64,000 nt of DNA from Prevotella sp. ne3005 (GTDB lineage Bacteria > Bacteroidota > Bacteroidia > Bacteroidales > Bacteroidaceae). The translations under genes were made by a program, and so were the position numbers. Below are positions 60,472 through 64,000 of the stretch, piece by piece. Numbering within the stretch: position 1 is the stretch's first letter; every line of letters starts with the position of its first letter. Where the stretch lies: the NCBI RefSeq assembly GCF_900110085.1, contig NZ_FOCK01000011.1, positions 1 through 64,000 on the forward strand. The letters are read 5' to 3'. A model generated the notes under the pieces. The model made no database searches. It was given only the letters and a program-made list of their open reading frames with translations, and was not told where the DNA came from.

Positions 60472-62574
60472 TTACTTGAACTTCAGTTTCAGGCCTACGA
60501 CGAGCATGCGGCCAGGAGAGTAGAGTGCATATTTGCGGGTGGAGGAGTCGATGCGGTCGTCCACCTTATTAAACAGGTTGTCGATGCCAAGGCTGGGTTC
60601 TATGAAAGCCCATCGTGCCACATCGAAGCTGTGGGTGGTATGGAGGTTCCAGATGCCGAATCCTGGGGCATCCTCATAGGTGCCAGTATAGTAGGTCTTC
60701 GACTGCAGGCGTCCGTTGAGGTTCACGTTCAGACCATAACGCCCCCACACATGGTGGTAGTTGGCAGCGATGGTGGCTGTATTGCGGATGCTACGCTCAA
60801 GGACGGTCCACTCTTCCCCACTCTTGGTGCGGGCGTAGGTGTAGGCATAGTTGGCAGAGAGGTTAAAACCCCGGAAGAGATTAGCCGAGACATTCACCTG
60901 CAGACCTTTGATGTCGCCCTGATCGCTGTTCTGATAGAGGGCGTAGCTTACCATCTTGTTGGCCTGATCCTGTGTCATCTCAGGAAACTCGACCATCAGC
61001 ATCTGTCGCGAGGCATCGTCTACGGGCACGTTTTGTTTCACCACCATATCGTTGATGCGATTCAGATAGCCCGTCACGCTGACGGCAATCACCTCGTCGC
61101 GGTATTCGGCATTGAGCGAGAAGTAATGGCTCTTCTCAGGATGGAGGTCCTGATTACCGAAACTGATCTGGGCCTTACCACGATTCACGGAGAAATAGTG
61201 GTAGTAGAGCTCGTCGAGCCCTGGGGCACGGAAGCCTGCCGAGTAGGTGGCACGGAAGCGGAAATTCTGAGGGGCATACATCAGCGTGACCTTCGGGGTG
61301 AGATGATTGTTGAAGGTCTCGTGATGGGTCAGGCGCAGTCCGAGGGTGGCGGTGAAGTCTTTCATCAGCCTCATCTCGTGCTGGGCGTAGGCAGCAAGAC
61401 TATAGACCTGCTGATCGATATCGCCTGAAGAAGCTTTGAGATAGTCCTGACGCCAGTCGGCTCCGAAGATGGTGGTAGAGTGTTTCGTCAGTCCGAGGAT
61501 GGCTTTGACGTTGCCTTCCATCATACGCTGTTTCTTCGATTGCACGTAGTCACCAACGGCATAGTCTTTTGTGGCCACATCATACTCCTTACCATAACGG
61601 AAACGGTCGACGGTGAAGTCGGCCTGCAGGGAGTTGCGATTGGTGAATTTATAGATGCCGCCCACGTTCCAGCGGAAACCTTTATAGCGCATCTCGTAGT
61701 CGGTACCACCTGTGATGTCTTTGCGGGTATCCGGACGGTCTGTTATCTTATATGAATAGTCTAAGCCCGCATTGAGCGCCAGATGCTGATTGGGGGCATA
61801 GGTGAATTTCTGTCCTATCTGGTTGGAACGATAGCCCGTAAAGAGAGGCGCAATCGTCTTTTGGGTCTCTGTGTCAGAGCCCTTGACGTATTCTAATTCA
61901 GTAGTTTGGTAGCTGTCGGCACGGTCGTGTGAGAACGAGGTGTAGGAGCCGAAGCCGTTCTTGTAGATATCGAGCGTGACATTCTCCGTAAGTTGTCCAT
62001 AACCTGACACCCGGGTGTCGCTCATCACACTGATCATACTCTGTGTGGGCTGGTCGGTGATGATGTTGATGACACCTGCGATGGCATCGCTGCCATAGAG
62101 CGACGAGGCAGCACCATCGAGCACCTCGATACGCTTCACGCGGGCCATGTTGATACGGTTCAGATCGACATTGTTGGAGATGTCGCCATTGAGTTTCTGA
62201 CCATTAATCAAGATCAGTATATACTTGTTTCCCAAGCCGTTAAGACGCAGGAAGGTTCCCATCGAACTGGGAGCCATCGACGCCTGGGGCATCATACGGG
62301 TCAGAGCACCGTCGAAGGTGGTGATACCCTGTTCGCGGATCTCCTGTGAGGAGAGAACGTGGACGGGCGTGGCTGTGCTTTTCAGACGCTGGTGATGACC
62401 AGAACCCGTCACCACCACAGGATTCAGATTATAGGAACGACTGACGGCTGTTGTGTCGCTGCGCTGCATCTTATGGATTTGTGCCTGGGTGGAGGAAAAA
62501 GGGAGAGATGCTGTCATCACGACAGCACCTCCCAGACAAAACCTATATAATAATACACGTAATAATTTCATCAT
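60472..62574 (-). CDS. TonB-dependent outer-membrane receptor (BtuB-like)
   Basis: 700 aa with a signal peptide. A TonB-box-like/plug region has NLNPVVVTGSGHHQRLKSTA, RLNGLGNKYILILINGQKL and RIEVLDGAASSLYGSDAIAG. A 22-strand barrel ends RMLVVGLKLKFK. Position in the cobalamin operon suggests uptake of a corrinoid, cobalt complex or porphyrin. Its ATG overlaps the cbiK stop (ATGA). Confidence 0.9.
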   Translation of the reverse strand: MMKLLRVLLYRFCLGGAVVMTASLPFSSTQAQIHKMQRSDTTAVSRSYNLNPVVVTGSGHHQRLKSTATPVHVLSSQEIREQGITTFDGALTRMMPQASMAPSSMGTFLRLNGLGNKYILILINGQKLNGDISNNVDLNRINMARVKRIEVLDGAASSLYGSDAIAGVINIITDQPTQSMISVMSDTRVSGYGQLTENVTLDIYKNGFGSYTSFSHDRADSYQTTELEYVKGSDTETQKTIAPLFTGYRSNQIGQKFTYAPNQHLALNAGLDYSYKITDRPDTRKDITGGTDYEMRYKGFRWNVGGIYKFTNRNSLQADFTVDRFRYGKEYDVATKDYAVGDYVQSKKQRMMEGNVKAILGLTKHSTTIFGADWRQDYLKASSGDIDQQVYSLAAYAQHEMRLMKDFTATLGLRLTHHETFNNHLTPKVTLMYAPQNFRFRATYSAGFRAPGLDELYYHYFSVNRGKAQISFGNQDLHPEKSHYFSLNAEYRDEVIAVSVTGYLNRINDMVVKQNVPVDDASRQMLMVEFPEMTQDQANKMVSYALYQNSDQGDIKGLQVNVSANLFRGFNLSANYAYTYARTKSGEEWTVLERSIRNTATIAANYHHVWGRYGLNVNLNGRLQSKTYYTGTYEDAPGFGIWNLHTTHSFDVARWAFIEPSLGIDNLFNKVDDRIDSSTRKYALYSPGRMLVVGLKLKFK

Positions 62575-63734
62575 TCCTCAGGCGCTGTGGTTGGTGTAGA
62601 CAGAGCCTCGTCTGTGCCAAGCTTGTTAATGGCCTGACGCGTGTGGTTCATCCACAGGTTGCGAACGGCACTACGCTCTGCCAGTCCGGGGATATAGCCC
62701 TCGCCACTCTTGTACTTCTTCCAGCAGGCCTCCGAGAAGTTTGCCTCATAGGCTGCGGTCTCGATGCCGGCAGCGTTGAACAGCGAGAACCAGCTCTCGT
62801 CGTCTTCCTCGTCAGCCATATCGTTGTGGGCGTGGTCACCAGCAATCGACATCAGGGGATAGAGCTGTCCCTTCTTGGACAGGTTGACATCGTAGTTCAT
62901 GGTGTACATCATGTCGCCCACAGAGAAGTTGAACTTACCTCCTTTGATGTGCTCCACCACGTCCTCTGCGTAGGTCTGGTCCATGTCCACGGTTCCCACA
63001 TAGTAGTTGGGGTTCAGCTCGCGCAGGTAGCTCTCCAGCTGCAGGTAGCGGATGTTACCACCGTAGTAGTCGTAGCCCTCGGGGTTACCATGACCCATGA
63101 AGGCGACGATGCCCTCGGCCACAGCAGCCTTCACGTCAGCCTCGTTGTTCAGGGTCTGGGCCAATGCCTTGGCGTCGCTCTCCTCAGCCATCAGCGGGGT
63201 ACCCACTACGACCTGACGATCGAGACTCTTCATATATTTGTCGCTGAAGTCACCATTACGGTTGTTCATGAAGTCCTTTACATAGCTGTCGCGCACACGA
63301 CGATACTCCTCACCAGGAATCACCTGCAGCGACTGTACCACTACCTGCTGATAGCCAGCAAGGCCAATGGCTGTGAGCCAGTGCTCGGGATCGTAGTAGT
63401 CTTTCGGATCAACGTTCTCACCAGCACGGGCGTTGTTGATACAAATGGCTGAAGAGAAGGAGAGATACACATCCCAGCCAGAGAACTGAGCCTTGTAGTC
63501 ATCCACCACCTTGTCGAAGGTGTCGTAAGCCTGCTCCCAAGTAGAACCGAAGGCTACGAGCAGGATCACCTTGTTACTCTTCTTCTGCGTGTTCACGGTC
63601 TGATTGACGGCCTGCTGATAGCGGTCGTAGTTAGACTGTTTTCCGTTGTTGTCATCGTCACTGTTACATGCAGTAAACGTTGCGCTGGCGATGAAAGCCA
63701 TCATGGCCAGCATCAAATACTTAATCTGTTTCAT
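62571..63734 (-). CDS. cbiK: CbiK-type sirohydrochlorin cobaltochelatase, lipoprotein form
   Basis: 387 aa. The signal peptide has lipobox TFTAC followed by NSDDDN, an acidic stretch like the Bacteroides surface-lipoprotein export signal. The chelatase domain has ILLVAFGSTWEQAYDTFD, AFMGHGNPEGYDYYGG and MSIAGDHAHNDMADEED (metal-binding His). CbiK inserts cobalt into sirohydrochlorin or related tetrapyrroles; exported forms are known in some anaerobes. ATG 63734 overlaps the stop of the upstream receptor by 14 nt. Flanked by two TonB receptors. Confidence 0.87.
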   Translation of the reverse strand: MKQIKYLMLAMMAFIASATFTACNSDDDNNGKQSNYDRYQQAVNQTVNTQKKSNKVILLVAFGSTWEQAYDTFDKVVDDYKAQFSGWDVYLSFSSAICINNARAGENVDPKDYYDPEHWLTAIGLAGYQQVVVQSLQVIPGEEYRRVRDSYVKDFMNNRNGDFSDKYMKSLDRQVVVGTPLMAEESDAKALAQTLNNEADVKAAVAEGIVAFMGHGNPEGYDYYGGNIRYLQLESYLRELNPNYYVGTVDMDQTYAEDVVEHIKGGKFNFSVGDMMYTMNYDVNLSKKGQLYPLMSIAGDHAHNDMADEEDDESWFSLFNAAGIETAAYEANFSEACWKKYKSGEGYIPGLAERSAVRNLWMNHTRQAINKLGTDEALSTPTTAPEE

Positions 63735-63999
63735 TTTCCCTTGAATTAAAGTTTGATTTATATTTGTTTGTAAGTTTCTTGCCTTGATTGAACCGTACGG
63801 TAAGGGCGGCATAGATGGTGCGTCCAGGCGTGGTGGTACCCAGATGCAGACCATGAGGCGTGCGGTCCACGTAGTCGAAGATATTATCGACACCAGCCTC
63901 GATGCGCCACATCTTACCTAACTGATGGGTGGTGGAGAGGCGCCAGAGCTGATAACCGTCGCCATCGCCATCAATCTGATAGTAGCGCTTGCTGGAGAG
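63721..63999 (-). CDS. TonB-dependent receptor, C-terminal end only
   Basis: The frame is open to the window edge. It reads RYYQIDGDGDGYQLWRLS, then MWRIEAGVDNIFDYVDRTPHG and GRTIYAALTVRFNQGKK, the typical last barrel strands of a TonB receptor (VDNIFDY...P.GR.....). The final lysine/asparagine-rich residues overlap the start of cbiK by 14 nt. Confidence 0.8.
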   Translation of the reverse strand, partial: LSSKRYYQIDGDGDGYQLWRLSTTHQLGKMWRIEAGVDNIFDYVDRTPHGLHLGTTTPGRTIYAALTVRFNQGKKLTNKYKSNFNSRENETD

Positions 64000-64000
64000 G

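Overview
The window looks like chromosome of a Bacteroidota bacterium of the Prevotella/Segatella/Xylanibacter type. Signs of this are promoters of the TTTG-N19/20-TAnnTTTG kind in front of many transcription units, lipoproteins with Bacteroidota-style lipoboxes, TonB-dependent receptors, HU-HIG/smalltalk genes, a PPi-dependent phosphofructokinase, a complete rnfBCDGEA set, a UpxY-type NusG paralogue and a C10 (interpain-like) protease. Family assignments come from reading motifs by eye; no database search was run.

Layout. 1-3.2 kb: end of an HU-like gene with its smalltalk partner, two lipoproteins and a small outer-membrane barrel. 3.2-8.9 kb (minus): ilvC, a perfect terminator-like hairpin, then MaoC hydratase, a PurF-like protein without its glutaminase cysteine, UpxY, FabG, ketoacyl synthase and the barrel protein: a small acyl-chain operon carrying its own antiterminator. 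9.1-12.9 kb (plus): four envelope genes. 12.9-18.4 kb (minus): rseC-rnfBCDGEA. 18.6-29 kb: housekeeping genes including a methionine synthase without reactivation domain, smpB, a TamA/BamA-like lipoprotein and a TrmH methyltransferase. 29-33 kb: AT-rich accessory island with a broken KilA-N/Rha gene, a coiled-coil protein, a WYL regulator, tiny ORFs, a 50-bp A/T-only palindrome and an HU/smalltalk chimera. 33-45 kb: glycosyltransferases, GH25, PPi-PFK, PlsC-like acyltransferase, a large amidase, a radical SAM protein, a PP2C-like protein and tRNA-Arg. 44.9-49.8 kb (minus): ilvD-ilvB-ilvN-acyl-ACP thioesterase. 49.9-56.4 kb: a GH2 enzyme, a second HU/smalltalk chimera, a C10 protease and a histidine phosphatase. 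56.4-64 kb (minus): cobalamin operon with a TonB receptor end, lipoprotein CbiK, TonB receptor, CobJ-CbiC, CbiP and CbiB.

The most unusual theme is a large set of arrays of degenerate short tandem repeats whose sequence differs (AATNTTC, ATTGAAC, ACTAATC, ACATCTC, AAGCTTA and others) but whose period is almost always 7 nt. They fill operon junctions, supply TTG start and TGA stop codons (smpB, metH, ygiQ), and lie in frame inside trmH, cbiB, cbiP and cobJ. The second theme is a near-identical stretch of about 50 bp at three loci, always at the 3' end of a small ORF ending in ATSCMGM. Two of these ORFs look like HU N-terminal halves fused to the smalltalk tail. The third is the island at 29-33 kb, where a WYL regulator lies between two promoter regions that share the same TGTCC-N9-GGACA-like operator.
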